A stretch of 64,000 nt of DNA from Kryptolebias marmoratus (Eukaryota; Chordata; Actinopteri; Cyprinodontiformes; Rivulidae), in assembly GCF_001649575.2 (NCBI RefSeq), contig NC_051446.1, positions 20,294,720 to 20,358,719 of the forward strand. Direction: 5' to 3'. The notes under the pieces are model-generated. The model saw nothing but the letters and a program-made list of their open reading frames with translations, was not told where the DNA came from and ran no database searches. Shown here piece by piece: positions 1 to 11,545 of this stretch. Numbering within the stretch: the stretch's first letter is position 1; each line of letters starts with the position of its first letter. The translations under genes and the position numbers were made by a program.

Positions 1-68
1 AGAAGTTCAGACTTCACAACCAGAGTCCCCATGGGTCAAGGATTAGCCCTTTGGAGTTCAACGTCACA

Positions 69-81
69 AGGTCAAAGTTCA
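69..81 (+). promoter_or_regulatory. Nuclear-receptor DR1-like site
   Basis: AGGTCAAAGTTCA is two receptor half-sites separated by one base, the DR1 arrangement used by HNF4, RXR and PPAR. Further AGTTCA and AAGGTC half-sites lie within 30 bases on both sides. Seen directly; function is inference. Confidence 0.3.
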
Positions 82-219
82 AGGTCGCAACAGCACACGT
101 GCTCTAACTCTGGAACCGTTCGACGTAGGAAGGCGAAACTTCACAACATGCCACAGGAGTCCTGATGAGCCGGACTGAAGGTGATTTTGGACGTTTGCCC
201 AGAGCGCCACCCAGTGGAG

Positions 220-255
220 GGCGCGGGAAGTGCACGGGAAATGCGCGGGAAGCGC
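220..255. promoter_or_regulatory. Cluster of E2F-like GCGCGGGAA motifs
   Basis: Three spaced copies of a CGGGAA core (GGCGCGGGAA, TGCACGGGAA, TGCGCGGGAA) occur in 36 bases inside a locally CpG-rich stretch. The reverse complement TTCCCGCGC fits the E2F consensus. It may be an intronic CpG-island fragment or chance low complexity. Confidence 0.3.
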
Positions 256-1539
256 ATGAGAGCGTAGGGGGCGGTCGCCAGAGTTCCCGCGGTCGCTATA
301 GGCCGAAGCGGCGCTGAGCTGCGAGGGCCGCCCAACGCTGCTTGCAGCTTTAATTTAGAGTTGAAACTCGTTCATTTCAAAGAAAGTAAAACTAGTAGGA
401 AACCTTTTTTTTTTTTCAAACTGATGGTCCCTTTAGGGGGCACAGACTGTGTACACTGAGTTTGGTGTCAATAAATGAAGCCTTGTTGACACCAACTGCA
501 ATAACAGATAAATGCCTTAAAAAAATCCTGAACATTTCTGAACCTTCGTCTGAAGATTGCAGGATTCGCTAGATACAAAACTGTGAACATTAAAACTTTG
601 GTTCAGAAGCTTGTGACGTCTCTAAACTTTACTCCTTGGTAGCAATTGAACCTTTAGATTAAAAATATTGCAGGAAAAAATGTTGCACCCAAATCAATGC
701 ACGACATTCAAAAAACTCTTTCACCATAAAGTTGTAAAGTAGGGTTGTGCACCACTGGTCTCAGTCTGATTCATTAAAGATCCGTGGGCATCAAAAAGTA
801 TTATGATTAAGCCCCTAATTATAATGCAATTCAGCCGTTAATCACAATGTGATTCAATATGAGTTTGATTCAACACTTGAGATTTAATGCAGTATAATAC
901 AACAAAGCAAAGGAACGGTCCTACGTCAGCTATTAAGACTAATTATTTACTGCCTAATAAATAATGACTGCTCACAAACAGGTCTTGTTTTAAAATTGTG
1001 AAACACTCTCATAAAATCTGACTTACAGTTATTAAATGATACACAAAAAATGAGGCTTAGTGCACACCTGTAAGTGTAGCAGAAAACAATTCTGCTACAC
1101 AACAAAAACTGCAGGTAGAAGAAGAGCTGTCCACAATAAGAAATGAACAGAGGGAATACGCTCTTCGTACACAAACTACACTTGAACTTTTTTTTTAATA
1201 ATGATAATTATGTACAAATAAACCTGCTTGCTAACTTTTAATTATGGTACAAAACTTAATAAACACATGCATTTAGATTTAAGCCCTAAACTGCATTGGT
1301 ACACAGCTGCTCTACAGATGCAGTTGCATTGTAGATGTGTGCATTTGTGAATCGGTACAAAAGGGTTAATTTTCCCATCCTGAGTCGAAACAGGCCTTAA
1401 TGTGACTTAATGAGTGAGGTGTTAAAGTCCTAACCATGTCTGATTCCTCATCAGTGAACTTCCACATTTCCTCCAATGTTTCTACCCTCCTTTGAGAAAA
1501 ATTAAAGGTGTAAAGAACAGACAGTTAATGAATCCTTAC

Positions 1540-1726
1540 TCTTGAGCTGAAGGCCTTGAAGGGACTGCTGTCTGTAAGCAGGGCGGGGCTGGATATGTTG
1601 AAACCATGGCCACAGGTCCCAGAAACAAAACTGAGGTGCTCCGCTGAGTAGATCCAGTGGGTCCCATTAGAACAATCGGTGCACGGTTCCAACATGTAGG
1701 ATCTGCCTCTAAGAGATACGAAACCC
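1540..1726 (-). CDS. adam12: adam12 exon 6: end of prodomain with cysteine-switch candidate
   Basis: 187 nt encoding residues 147-209. Acceptor ttctttctgcag|GGG, donor TCAAGA|gtaagg, ending in phase 0. RGFVSLRGRSYMLEP matches human RGLIVFENESYVLEP, and YSAEHLSFVSGTCGH matches the region around the human cysteine-switch residue (SVRGSCGS, Cys179). By that alignment Cys185 here is the likely switch cysteine that would coordinate the catalytic zinc in the latent enzyme. Sequons NGT (about 167) and NIS (about 190) are present. The furin-type basic site expected next is not in this exon and should be in exon 7, outside the window. Confidence 0.95.
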
Positions 1727-3489
1727 CTGCAGAAAGAAATGGATGAGGCAAAAAGATTTAAAACATATTTCAATTGAGATGAAACTAAAAGACGAGAAGC
1801 ACTTTTGAAATTAAGCAAGAAAGTCGATAATACAGTAAAAATAAAAGAAAATAATTTGAATTGTATCTGGGCAAAGAAAGTCAAAATTACCTCCTGTACT
1901 GGTCCTTTTTGTAGCGGAGCTGACTGATGATGGTTCATCATTATTTTGTGCAGAGAGCGTTGTGTGTCCATTATCCTAAGCAGCTTGTGATGCTATTTTC
2001 TACTATCAGTTTTAAGGGGCTTAAGAGTAGTTTCTGAATCAAAGATAAGCTGTTTTTGTCCTTGACTGTGATGCTGCTGTCACAAGATGCAAAGAAAACT
2101 GCATCCACCGACAAAAAAAAGAGAACTTAGAGAGGATTTAAAATATCTTGCTGCAAACACTGAAGGGCAGACTCATCCTGAAGAAGAATCTGAACAGAGC
2201 TGAAATAGTTTTGGTCATTTTTACTGCTCTTAAAATCCAAACTTATCTCCTTTGCAGTATCATATAACGAGTAATATGCAAGAGTGAATTCATAAGTCAG
2301 TATCACTTAGTAATAATAATCATAGTTTCAGTTCTTTAACTTGGCACTTAATGTTCAAGTCCTTGATAATGAGCATATTCGATGACAGTATATATTAGAA
2401 ATAATTTGGGTTCGCAACTTTTTTTTCATCTCATAGCTGAAGCCGTCATAAAACTCAGTGAATTTGTGTAAAAATTTGTATTCTCTAAAAGCTTGCACAA
2501 TACTCAAACCACATGAACTCTTCAGTAACCATCACAAGCTTGCGTGCAGCCAACCCAAACCAAGAACCACTGGTGTCAGTGAGGGGGTCAAGCACTGTGC
2601 AGCCCCCTCTGTCAAAAACGTTTTATTGATCTGTCACTGCGCAGACGGGTTTCACAGAAACCGAAACAAATAAATAAATGTTACGACCAGCAGTTCCTGC
2701 TTCGTCTGCTAAATCACTCTACAGAGGGCTCAGATTTTTGCCTGATTTATGAAAACATTTTGGATGGTGCCCAATGATATTGCTGCAATCATTTCTCTTC
2801 TTTGACATCCGCAAATAAAGCGTTTCCAACACTGAAACTCCTCACTTGTCTAAAACCTCACAATACCTTATTTTCAGCTGCATATGAAGACAGAAATCTC
2901 TGCAAACTTACGTTGCAAAATAATAATTTACTGACAACTTACTGGGGTGAAATAAAGCTTGTGATATTGTCTGGACTTCTGCAAAAATATGATCAAAAAC
3001 ACTCAGATTTTTATACACTTTATAAAAGTTAGTTAAGACGATCAATAACAACAAGCCTGAATGTAACCGTAAAGCATTTTTCCAATAAAGAAAAAAAGAT
3101 CAAATGTTGCAAAACTGAGAGGCAAAAGATTAGTTGCTATTTAAAGCACAGGCATCCATAAAAGCTTGATCTTCAAAAGATATTGTCAAACCACATCGTT
3201 GCACAAAGAAAATACTTAAAATAGAGTTTTTGATGCCTATAAACCTGGAAAAGGTCACAAATGGTCTATAAGGAGTTTAGACTCCAGGAAGCCACGTTCC
3301 AACAAACTATGTATAAATATAATAAATACAGGATCACAAGTACCCACCCATGATCGCTGTGTAAAACTTTAGGAGGTCACAAATAAACCCAGAGTAACTT
3401 CTAAGTGTCAAAATGAGTCTCTCACACTGAAATATATTATTCGTCACAAGTTCACCATCAAAACATTAGGTAAAATTAAATGAATGGGT

Positions 3490-3900
3490 AGAAAGTTTAG
3501 AAAACTTCCACCCATCTGTGAAACAGTGATGGTAGTATCATGGTTTGGGCTTGCATCCTCGCCATAACAGCTTGCCCTCATGGATGATGAATTTTGAATT
3601 ATAATAGCAAATTCAGAACCTCTATCAGAGTTTTTACAGATTGAAGGTCATTTAGCAACACAACACTAAGCACATAAGCCATTCTAAAAAATATATTGGC
3701 TGGAAATTCTGACATTAGTGAGTTTCAGTGGTTAAGAAAAGCCTAATTCAACAGACATCAGGAAGGACCTGAAGTGAGCAGCTCATGTTAGGAAACCCAA
3801 AGTGATGTGCAGTTTCTGGAGTTGTTTAGTTACAGCTATCACTGCATATGGACGTCACACCAAATACTGCATAAAAGGTTCAGATGCATATACTGCTCAG
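3490..3900 (+). mobile_element. Decayed Tc1-like transposon fragment, sense strand
   Basis: The stretch around 3510-3560 reads as a broken version of the Tc1 transposase block around the motif usually written GGSxMxWG (here a GATGGTAGTATCATGGTTTG core). It is followed by a segment near 3760-3800 like the downstream 'mekdlk' region (GGAAGGACCTGAAGTGAGCAG). Frameshifts and stops are frequent, so it is inactive. Confidence 0.55.
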
Positions 3901-3965
3901 AAATGTAATACTGGTTAATTGTGAATACAAATAAATAAGTCATTTGTTTAATTAAGGTCTCTTGA

Positions 3966-4481
3966 TGTCATAGTTTTGGTGTTTTGTTTGATGGTTTTTC
4001 TGGTTCTTGTTCTGCTGTGTTTGTCTTTTGGATTTGTGTTCATGTCTTGTCATTTTCACCTCCCCAGTAACCTGCCACGCCTCCTTCTCTCATTCCTTGC
4101 TGTTCAGTTACTTTCCAGTTTCTCATGCCACACCCACATTACCATGACTACTTAATCACTGCCATCATTTTCACCTGTTTGTTATCACTCACCTGTGCCC
4201 ATTTTCCTCCTGATCCTCAGCCTTCATATACCGGTCTTTGCTCTTCATTCCCTACTGGGTCATTCCGTTTTTGCTGTGTTTTCCACTTGGTCCATGGTAG
4301 TCACGTTTGGTTAAGCCTTGCTTTGTTCCTTGATTTGGGATTTTGGATTTTTGTTATTATTAGTTTTGCTGCCTCGTCAGCCCATTGTTTTGGTTATTTT
4401 TTTATTCGAATAAATTAGTTTTATTTTAAAGAAACATGAGTCTGCGCTCTGGGTTCGCCTCCGTGTTCCCCCCTTCTGACA
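3966..4481 (+). mobile_element. Solo LTR with 5-bp target duplication
   Basis: A 516-bp block bounded by TGTCA at the left and TGACA at the right, the TG...CA ends of a long terminal repeat. It is flanked on both sides by CTTGA (3961-3965 and 4482-4486), a perfect 5-bp target-site duplication. Inside are a TATA-like CATATA at about 4225 and a poly(A) signal AATAAA at 4409-4414, giving the LTR a plus orientation. There is no coding interior, so this is best explained by recombination between two LTRs. Gypsy-type and retroviral elements both can make 5-bp duplications, so the family is open. Confidence 0.75.
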
Positions 4482-4911
4482 CTTGATGTAGCTTAATGAC
4501 TTCTGATGGATTCACACACTCATACATATAACTGAAGCCACTGCAAGCTAAACTATAATCAGAAAGTTGATGCATACATGTGACAGATGTTTGGTAAAAC
4601 GGTTAGCTAAAGTGGTAGTTTGTGTAAAGCCTGCATAATCATTTGACTTGACATGGGATTTTTTTTTCTCCCCGTGAGGCTTCTTTTTCGCAGTATGAAA
4701 AATGAGGCACGGCCAGCTGACCTGAACTTGACAGCTGTGAAATTCAACTCATTTGAGACTCAGTTCAAATAAAACCAATCAACTCAACCAGCAATCAAGA
4801 AAGCAAGAGCAGAGGGAGGTTTCAGACTCCCTGGCCTTCAGAGCAGATTATAACTGAAGTCTTAAAACAACATTATTACAGTGGAAGACAAAAAGCTTAT
4901 GACAAACTCAC

Positions 4912-4988
4912 CTAATTCCAGCACAAGAACTGAGGCTGACGTCTGAGTTGACATGACCCTCCACCTCTCCGTGGTAGTAGCAGTTTGC
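4912..4988 (-). CDS. adam12: adam12 exon 5: prodomain CYYHG block
   Basis: 77 nt encoding residues 122-146 plus two bases (AG). Acceptor gctttttcag|GCAAAC, donor ATTAG|gtgagt. ANCYYHGEVEGHVNSDVSL followed by SSCAGI matches human GHCYYHGHVRGYSDSAVSL STCSGL. The two cysteines are conserved across ADAM prodomains. Human ADAM12 is known to vary by a few residues just before this exon; no alternative upstream AG in phase is obvious here. Confidence 0.95.
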
Positions 4989-6139
4989 CTGAAAAAGCAG
5001 AGAAAAGAATCAAAAATCAAGAAAAATAGGGCCAGTGTGAGACAAAAATTAAAGCTTTAAAAAGGTTCAATCAAACCATGGGTTAAAAAGTCTTTGCCAG
5101 GTAACCAGACTTCCTTTCCACCGATCACCACAAACTAATAAAAGCTCCAATCTGAGTTCGAGCGTCATATTTTCTTTGCACAACTTTTGCGTTCTGCTAC
5201 ATTCCCAGGTAGCCACTTTCGCAGACCACCTGTCAAGCTACAGCAGGAGTAAAGAGTAAAGAAAGCGAATTAAGTCCATGTTTATTGAACAAGCCTGGCA
5301 CCAAATGGGTGGGGAGGAAGTGTCTGGTTTAGAGTGAAAACAGGCCTTCAGCTCTCTGCTTCACTGAGATGGCTTTGCTCAGGTGAGGTCTAACCCACAG
5401 CACTCTGCTCTGGGGGGAAAAAAAGGAAGTGTGAGTTTTCTACCCTACTTAGACTCCCTCTAAATATAGAGGGCAGGCATTGAATTTAAACAATTGACCT
5501 CCTTTTAGGTTGCTTGTCTGCAGAGGCTGCTGGCATCAAGAGGATTCTGGTTTTCAAAGGAATCTGTGCTTAATTTTGTGTTTAAATCTTCTAAATGCAT
5601 CAATTTGAAATTGATATTTTTAGAGAAAGGTTCTAATAACTGCATTTAAGCTACACCCTTGCATATGTTTTATATGTAAATACGATTTAAAAAGTTGTTA
5701 ATGAGGAAGAGAAACGTTGTAGTAACAAAACCCCAAAGAACTATATGTACAAGCAGAAATGGTCCGGGTCCAAACAGATTGCGAGCATCTGAACTGCTGG
5801 CAGGAAACATCTGAAAGCATACAACATGAGGAAAGTGATCCATTGTTGGCGAGCAGAAAACAAGCATCAGGAGATTCAACCTCTGAACCTCTGTTTCTGC
5901 AGTGAAGTTAATTTAATGATTGCAACACACCCTCTCCCAAACTGTTGCAATAATATCAAATATGCGAAAACGATAAAATTCTGAGAAAACACTTTTTTTT
6001 TTCTGGTTTAGAGCATATTGTCACATATTTTATATCGTTTTTGTCATTCTGCTAAATCAAAACAGGCTGTGCAACCTGATCAAAACAGTGAATGCAGATT
6101 CATCATTTGACGCCTCCGAACTCCTTTCCAAATATGTCA

Positions 6140-6640
6140 TATCTAATATTAGGTCTAAAAATGCTTTATTGTCATTGCACCAAAAGAGATTTAGAGGAGA
6201 GCGAGATTTGCTGAGCATCCCTAATAAACAAGAGGCATTCACACATTTATCCTGCTTTCAATACATGAAAACTTCAATATATTAAAAAGCAGACTAAAAG
6301 CACTGACACACAAAGAGTAAGATAGATAATACAGGTTGAACAATAATATATGTTCTCAGATGTTTGTAAAAAGTAGGTGAGATATAAACAGATAGTGTTC
6401 CGGTCCTGGCAGTGAGGGATTGGAAGATGGTTGAAGGAGTTCAGTTCAGTGATGACTCTTGGCCTGAAGTCATTCTTCAGCCTGGAGGTACGAACTTTAA
6501 CGGCTCTCCTGTGTTTTCCAGATGGGAAAAACAAAAGAACTGATGAGAAGGGTGTGCTTCATCCTTCAGAATGCTGCTTGCTCTGCGGAGGTTCTATCTT
6601 CCATTTTGGGTGGACTGCGTTTGATAATTTTCCAGGATGT
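6140..6640. repeat. Unclassified teleost interspersed repeat
   Basis: Phrases such as TTTATTGTCATTGCACCAAAAG, GATTGGAAGATGGTTGAAGG and TTGGCCTGAAGTCATTCTTCAGCCTGG resemble a repeat often found in fish genomes, in degraded form. I recognise the style but cannot assign a class from sequence alone. Unlinked short open frames across it (for example 6431-6694) look fortuitous. Confidence 0.4.
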
Positions 6641-7274
6641 TTTAATCACTCACTGACTGTTTTTTTTTTCCATTTCTTCCTCTTTGCAGTTTAAATATCA
6701 TTCTGGGATATTCTATACCGAATCCCTCTAAACAGAGCAGTAGTAAAAGACCTTGAGCAGCTTTGCAGACAGACATTTTCTTTTCTCAAGTGTTTTTTTT
6801 TTTTTTAAGTAGAGCTGACGTCTCTGTTAGTGCACTGGTGTTGGATCGTTGCGAGGTTCTCCAAGAACATAAAAAAGGGACTTTTTTGCCAGATCCTCTT
6901 CTTGAAAAGTTAGGTTTCTGTTGTGTTTCCAGAAAAGAACCGTTACAGCTACTTAAAGAGCATGCTGAGTGAACACGGTCAAACATGGGTCTTACATTTC
7001 AGATCAGTAACTTGGTCATGACTTTGTAAAAAGTTGCATATGGTTCTAAAAAGCAGTAAGCTTGTAAAGAACAGCACAGTGATACTGAAATGGGAGCAAT
7101 TTAAAAAATACGTTCATAGATCTTACTGTTGTTTTCGAGGTAAGTGCGGAAAGTAAAGGAGATTTTATGTCAGCAACACCTTGGTGCACTACCTAAATTT
7201 CAAAGGCTTGAGTAGCTGGCAGAAAGCAGGGCCAAGTTTTCTGCACAAAAAGCAAAGTGTAGACTCGTTCTTCT

Positions 7275-7585
7275 TCTTAACCCATTCCTGTTAAGGTTTG
7301 CAGGGAACTGGTGCCCATCTCCAGCAGTCACTGGGCAAAATGACGGTGTACATCCTGGACGGGTCGCCAGTCCATCACAGGTGCACATATAGGCAACAAG
7401 ACAGACAACCCTTCACACTCACACTTGGACTGTGGGAGAAAACCAAAGTACACAGAGAATATGCATGCACAGGAAGAACATGCAAAACTCCATGCAGAAA
7501 AACCCCAGCTGGGAGTCAAACCTGCAACCTTCTACGTGCAAGCAGGAGTGCTAACCAACTGCACCACTGAGCAACCAAGGAATGA
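7275..7585. repeat. Teleost interspersed repeat with 'CACCACTGAGCAACC' end
   Basis: A 300-bp block contains the sequence style GGGTCGCCAGTCCATCACAGG ... GGACTGTGGGAGAAAACC ... AACATGCAAAACTCCATGCAG ... GGGAGTCAAACCTGCAACC ... GTGCTAACCAACTGCACCAC, characteristic of a very common fish repeat. The sequence is only moderately diverged. Open frames through it are shadows. Class not assigned. Confidence 0.7.
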
Positions 7586-8519
7586 AGATATTTTACTTTT
7601 ACTTAAGTTGTTACAACCCATTTTTATTAGTTGAATAAAATCAACAATCTTTTGCTATTTTAACCTAATTCTAGTGGCACTTTAAAAGAGAATAATTCAT
7701 TATAGTGTGGTAAAAAAGTGCAAAGACAAGACAGCACATCATCTAACAAATGAATTTTTAGTTTAGCTGGGAGGAGCAGGGCTGGATTTAGTGCACTGAG
7801 TTAATGCTATCTTCTCATGTTTCTTTGATGAGATCATGACAGAGATGTATCGATACGAGAGATATGAATAGACCTTTTGTTTCTATAATTTCTACTGAAA
7901 GGGTGAAAAAACGTGCCTATGTGTTAATAAATCAGGTGTGATTAGGTAAGATTCATAACTAAAAACCAGGTTATTGTGGGAGGCAACCCTTTGTGTGAAT
8001 CCAGACAGTGCCGTTCTAGACATTTATTATTCTAAGCTAACTATTTAATATCCATGGAGGTGATTGATTTTCCCAGTGGATGGCTTTTGTTGCAGCACAT
8101 GACACTTGTTTATTGTGCTCTGTGTGGATTTAGATTTAGTGGGAAGGAGAGAGGGTGTAAAACAGAACCGGAGAAACGGCTGACTCATGCTGAAGTCACT
8201 CCCAGCAGTGCCTTGCTGTTGACACAGAACTGAATCTGCAAGATCCCTCGCCCAGATCACTATATCAGCCACCCTCCCTGCCGGCAGGACAAATAAATTA
8301 CCTACAGATCAGTCTCAAAAGATCTGGCTGTTTTCAGTAAAATTGTCCTCCCATGAAGAAATAGCCGTGGTCATGGCAGAGGAATGAGAAGACGGGAAGA
8401 GGTCAAAAAGTTGTTCAAATGTTGGTATAGTCAATCAGCCAAACAGGTGTCTGACTTTAAATCAGTTTTTAAGTTATTATGATTTTTTTTATACATACAG
8501 AATCAAATATATGTACACA

Positions 8520-9140
8520 CACACGCATTAATACTTGGTAAAATGTCCCTTAGCAAGTTGGACCTCGAACACACACTTTCTAAAGCCATTAACAAGCTTC
8601 TGGTCTAATTCTGGTCGTCTTGGTAGAATTTGAGTTCATTATAATTAATTGGTTTTCTGGCACAGACTTGGCTATGAAGATCAGTCCACAAATTTTCAAT
8701 TGGGCTGACGTTGGGGCTTTGGGAAGGGCATTCCAAAAGCCTAATGTTGGCCTGCTTTATTCATTCAGAAACCAATAATTTGGAGGTAGTCCTCCTACTT
8801 CATTATTCCGTCCACTTTATGTAATTCACCAGCCCCACAGCATGCTGCTACCACCATCAAGCTTGACAGTGAGAACAGTGTTTGAACGTCTCACTTTGAC
8901 TACTTCAAAAGTATTTTTTTGCCATTGTGGCCAATTTTAACTAGATGTCATTTGGCTTGTTTATATGATACAATCACATCAAACTTGCACACCCAATTCT
9001 TGGTTTAAAAGTCACTGAAGTGGTATTTCGTGTTATTATTCTACCCTTTAAAAAAAGGTTCAAATAAATCAATAAATTCCCAAAGTCATTATGACATTCA
9101 TGTCCATGAGTGGGTGTATGTAAACGTCTGACTGCAACTG
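8520..9140 (-). mobile_element. Tc1-like (Sleeping-Beauty-type) transposon remnant
   Basis: On the minus strand, about 8870-8830 reads KLDGGSSMLWGW, the conserved Tc1 transposase block before the second catalytic Asp. Upstream and downstream parts are recognisable but broken. At the right end (9116-9140) the sequence GTATGTAAACGTCTGACTGCAACTG is, in reverse complement, very close to the terminal repeat of salmonid Tc1-like elements. The matching left terminus is not obvious. Pseudogene, inactive. Confidence 0.7.
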
Positions 9141-10337
9141 ATCTTTCCACCCAGAGCTAGACAACTAAACAGTGGCATCTCAAAGCGCAGCTGAATTGCT
9201 ACAACTCTATTGTCTTTATGGTCTGGAACAGCAACAGTTCTAATGAGCTGAATCCATTAAGTTGCAGCTCAGAGAGTTTGCAGCAGCTTCAAGTAAAATA
9301 TATTGCTAATTTGCACATTATGTAATTCAATTAATCCCCCCTTTTGTGAATTTTAGCTATAAGTCAGCTGAGTGTTTTGCACACAGAACCCCTGCAGGCT
9401 GTTTACTATGCTTTCTCGGTATTCCGAAGAAAAATTAGACATTTAATTGCTTTCCAAACTGCAGATGAACAAATCCGTGAAATAAAGCCAGCTGGTGGAA
9501 GCTACAAAGCATAAAAACTGCTCCACGTGATTAAGCCACTTTCAATACAGTGTGCTATAATTACCTCTTTATTTTACCAAACCATAAAATAAATATCTGT
9601 GCATGGCAGGATATTTAGGCATCCATGGAAGATGTTTTCAAAGAGGCCAGGCGTTCAAAAGCTGAGCATATTTTGCTGGGGGATGCCTAATTGAGTTTGA
9701 TGAATATGAGCAATATTTATCCCAGCACTGAAGTAAAATAGCAGAAAGTAATTTGTGCAGCAATAGACCAAAAACTATGCATGTAGCTATATGTCAGCCT
9801 TGACTTGGGAGTCAGAAATGATGAAAAATATTAGTCGTTTGACAGATTCCACAGATGTATTTTAGATAAATATGCTAACTCAATTCACCAAGTACAAAGC
9901 TCATAAATGAAATGAATATTTCAGTCAGTGTGAGTTCTGAAGTGCACTTAAATGTTCACTAATTCAAGATATTCGTGCAGACCTGCATAACAAATCATTT
10001 TTGGGGATGGTTTTAAGCTTATCCATTATAAAAGACTTGAGCTATTTCCTAAAACTGAGTCTATTCTCTGACCTCTGTCTGCCTTTACTTCATCAAATAT
10101 AAATCGACTTGCAGAAAATGGACCCACTCACCTACATGTGATTCTTTATGAGCAATTCCAGGTGGTTTAAAAGGGGAGTCTGACTGCAATTTAATTTTAA
10201 TTCACTTCTTTAGTTGTCCTAATATTAGCACAAAGAACCAGAGCCTTTCCAGTAGAAGAGTTTTGCAGAAATCCTACATCCATAAGAGGTTCTTGGTCAG
10301 AATCCAAGTTCACACACTGAAATAAAAAGAAACATAC

Positions 10338-10416
10338 CGTGAAGTTGAGCGGCCCTGTGACTGAAGTGCCGTCTTCCAGGTAATGGGTTTCTGTAAAGTT
10401 ACTAGCAAACAGCCCC
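10338..10416 (-). CDS. adam12: adam12 exon 4: prodomain FTETHY block
   Basis: 79 nt encoding residues 95-121. Acceptor tctttttag|GGGGCTG, donor TTCACG|gtatgt, ending in phase 0. GLFASNFTETHYLEDGTSV is almost the human ADAM12 sequence GLIASSFTETHYLQDGTDV and clearly nearer to it than to ADAM19 (GYTETHYTPGG). Two N-glycosylation sequons (NFT) are present, at about residues 101 and 119. This is the best single piece of evidence for calling the gene adam12. Confidence 0.95.
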
Positions 10417-11214
10417 CTAAAAAGATAAATAAAGACAAGAAACAATCATAAGCAATCCTAAGGGATTTCATTTAAAAAAAGGAAAAAAAAAATCAATCAT
10501 CCGGTTTTAAGTCATTCCACGACTGCCACGCCTGCATGGAAGATAAACGGTCTGACACGATTTAACACTTAACCCTGCTTTAGGAACGCATAAATTGATC
10601 TGAGCAGCTGTAGGCACGAAGAAAGAAAACAGATTTTTTTTTTTAAAAAGGCTGCAGTGCCGTTTTTTATTAAGACACTTTGGCAACATGGGCGCACACC
10701 ATGACGAAGCATTCAATATCAATCAATAACTCATTCCATCATACAGCAGAGCAGTAATTAGCTTAGAGGCTGTTGACAATAGCAAGTAATGAGCAGATAG
10801 ACATAATGGTGAAGTGATCATTTTCAGTTACAGGTGGGATTAAATAAATGTTAACTGAAACTTTATGGGATTTTGAGAGAATCTGTTGTGGTTCTTGTTA
10901 TCCCTAAAGCAGAAACCCAAATGAATTGGGACTTGTATCTATACAAAACTCTATAGCTGAAGTGAACCAGCCATGAACTTGGAAATTTCTGACTAAGGAA
11001 GAATTTGTGGGGGTAGACTTCTATTTTTACAGATCCAAAAGGACCTTTTCTTTTCTTTTAAAAAGTTTTGTCAACTACTTTCAACTTACTGTCTTCAACT
11101 GCTTGTCTTGTGTTCACAAATTGCTCCGCTCTCTATGAGATTAAGAGTTATGCAAATCAACAAGAAGATTGATCTATCAGACTTATTGTTACGTACTGGG
11201 AGGTGAATGAACTG

Positions 11215-11545
11215 AGGCTCTCTGGTTCTCACCTATCTAAGTCTGAGCTTGGCCTTTCAACCGCTTGTATCCAGGATCTCATTCTTTCGGTGAAGATCCA
11301 TGTCTCATGACCATATGTGAGGGTTAGAACATAGATGGACCAGTAAATTGAGAGCTTTGCCTTTAAGTACAGCTCCTTCTTCACCACCACAGTCTGATGC
11401 AAAGCCCTCATTACTGTGGATGAGGCCATGATCCAACAATTCAGCTCCCTCTCCATCCTGAACAAGACTCCCAGATACTTAAACTCCTCTGCTTGGGGCA
11501 GAGACTCACCTTCAAACCAGAGGAAGCATTCCACCTTTTTCCATT
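11215..11545 (-). mobile_element. Non-LTR retrotransposon (LINE) reverse-transcriptase fragment
   Basis: The minus strand encodes an open 101-residue stretch containing EFKYLGVLF, VVVKKELYLKAKLSIYWSIY and LTYGHETWIFTERMRSWIQA, the C-terminal part of the reverse transcriptase of a common fish LINE (RTE/Rex-type; exact clade not resolvable here). It is cut off at both ends, so it is a dead 5'-truncated or fragmented copy. Confidence 0.8.

Larger units (their letters stand above)
1..1539 (-). other. adam12 intron 6 (partial); no exon seen
   Basis: From the exon 6 donor to the window edge. No block resembling the next expected exon (the KYVEL region opening the metalloprotease domain) is visible on the minus strand. 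Bases 1-340 are GC-richer than their surroundings and hold a cluster of possible factor sites, listed separately. The rest is AT-rich without recognisable structure. Confidence 0.6.
1727..4911 (-). other. adam12 intron 5
   Basis: 3.2-kb AT-rich intron. It holds a Tc1-like remnant near 3490-3900 and a solo LTR at 3966-4481, both listed separately. Nothing else was recognised between 1727 and 3490. Confidence 0.75.
4989..10337 (-). other. adam12 intron 4
   Basis: 5.3-kb intron with three separately listed repeats: an unclassified teleost repeat near 6140-6640, another at 7275-7585 and a Tc1-like remnant at 8520-9140. The remainder (4989-6140, 7585-8520, 9140-10337) is AT-rich with no feature I can support. 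Confidence 0.75.

Noticed and set aside
1364..1497. Minus-strand open stretch RRVETLEEMWKF... as adam12 exon 7
   Set aside because: It looks faintly like the basic/RETL region of ADAM12, but the phase required after exon 6 (phase 0) from the only acceptor gives a stop within 13 codons, and the KYVEL block is missing.
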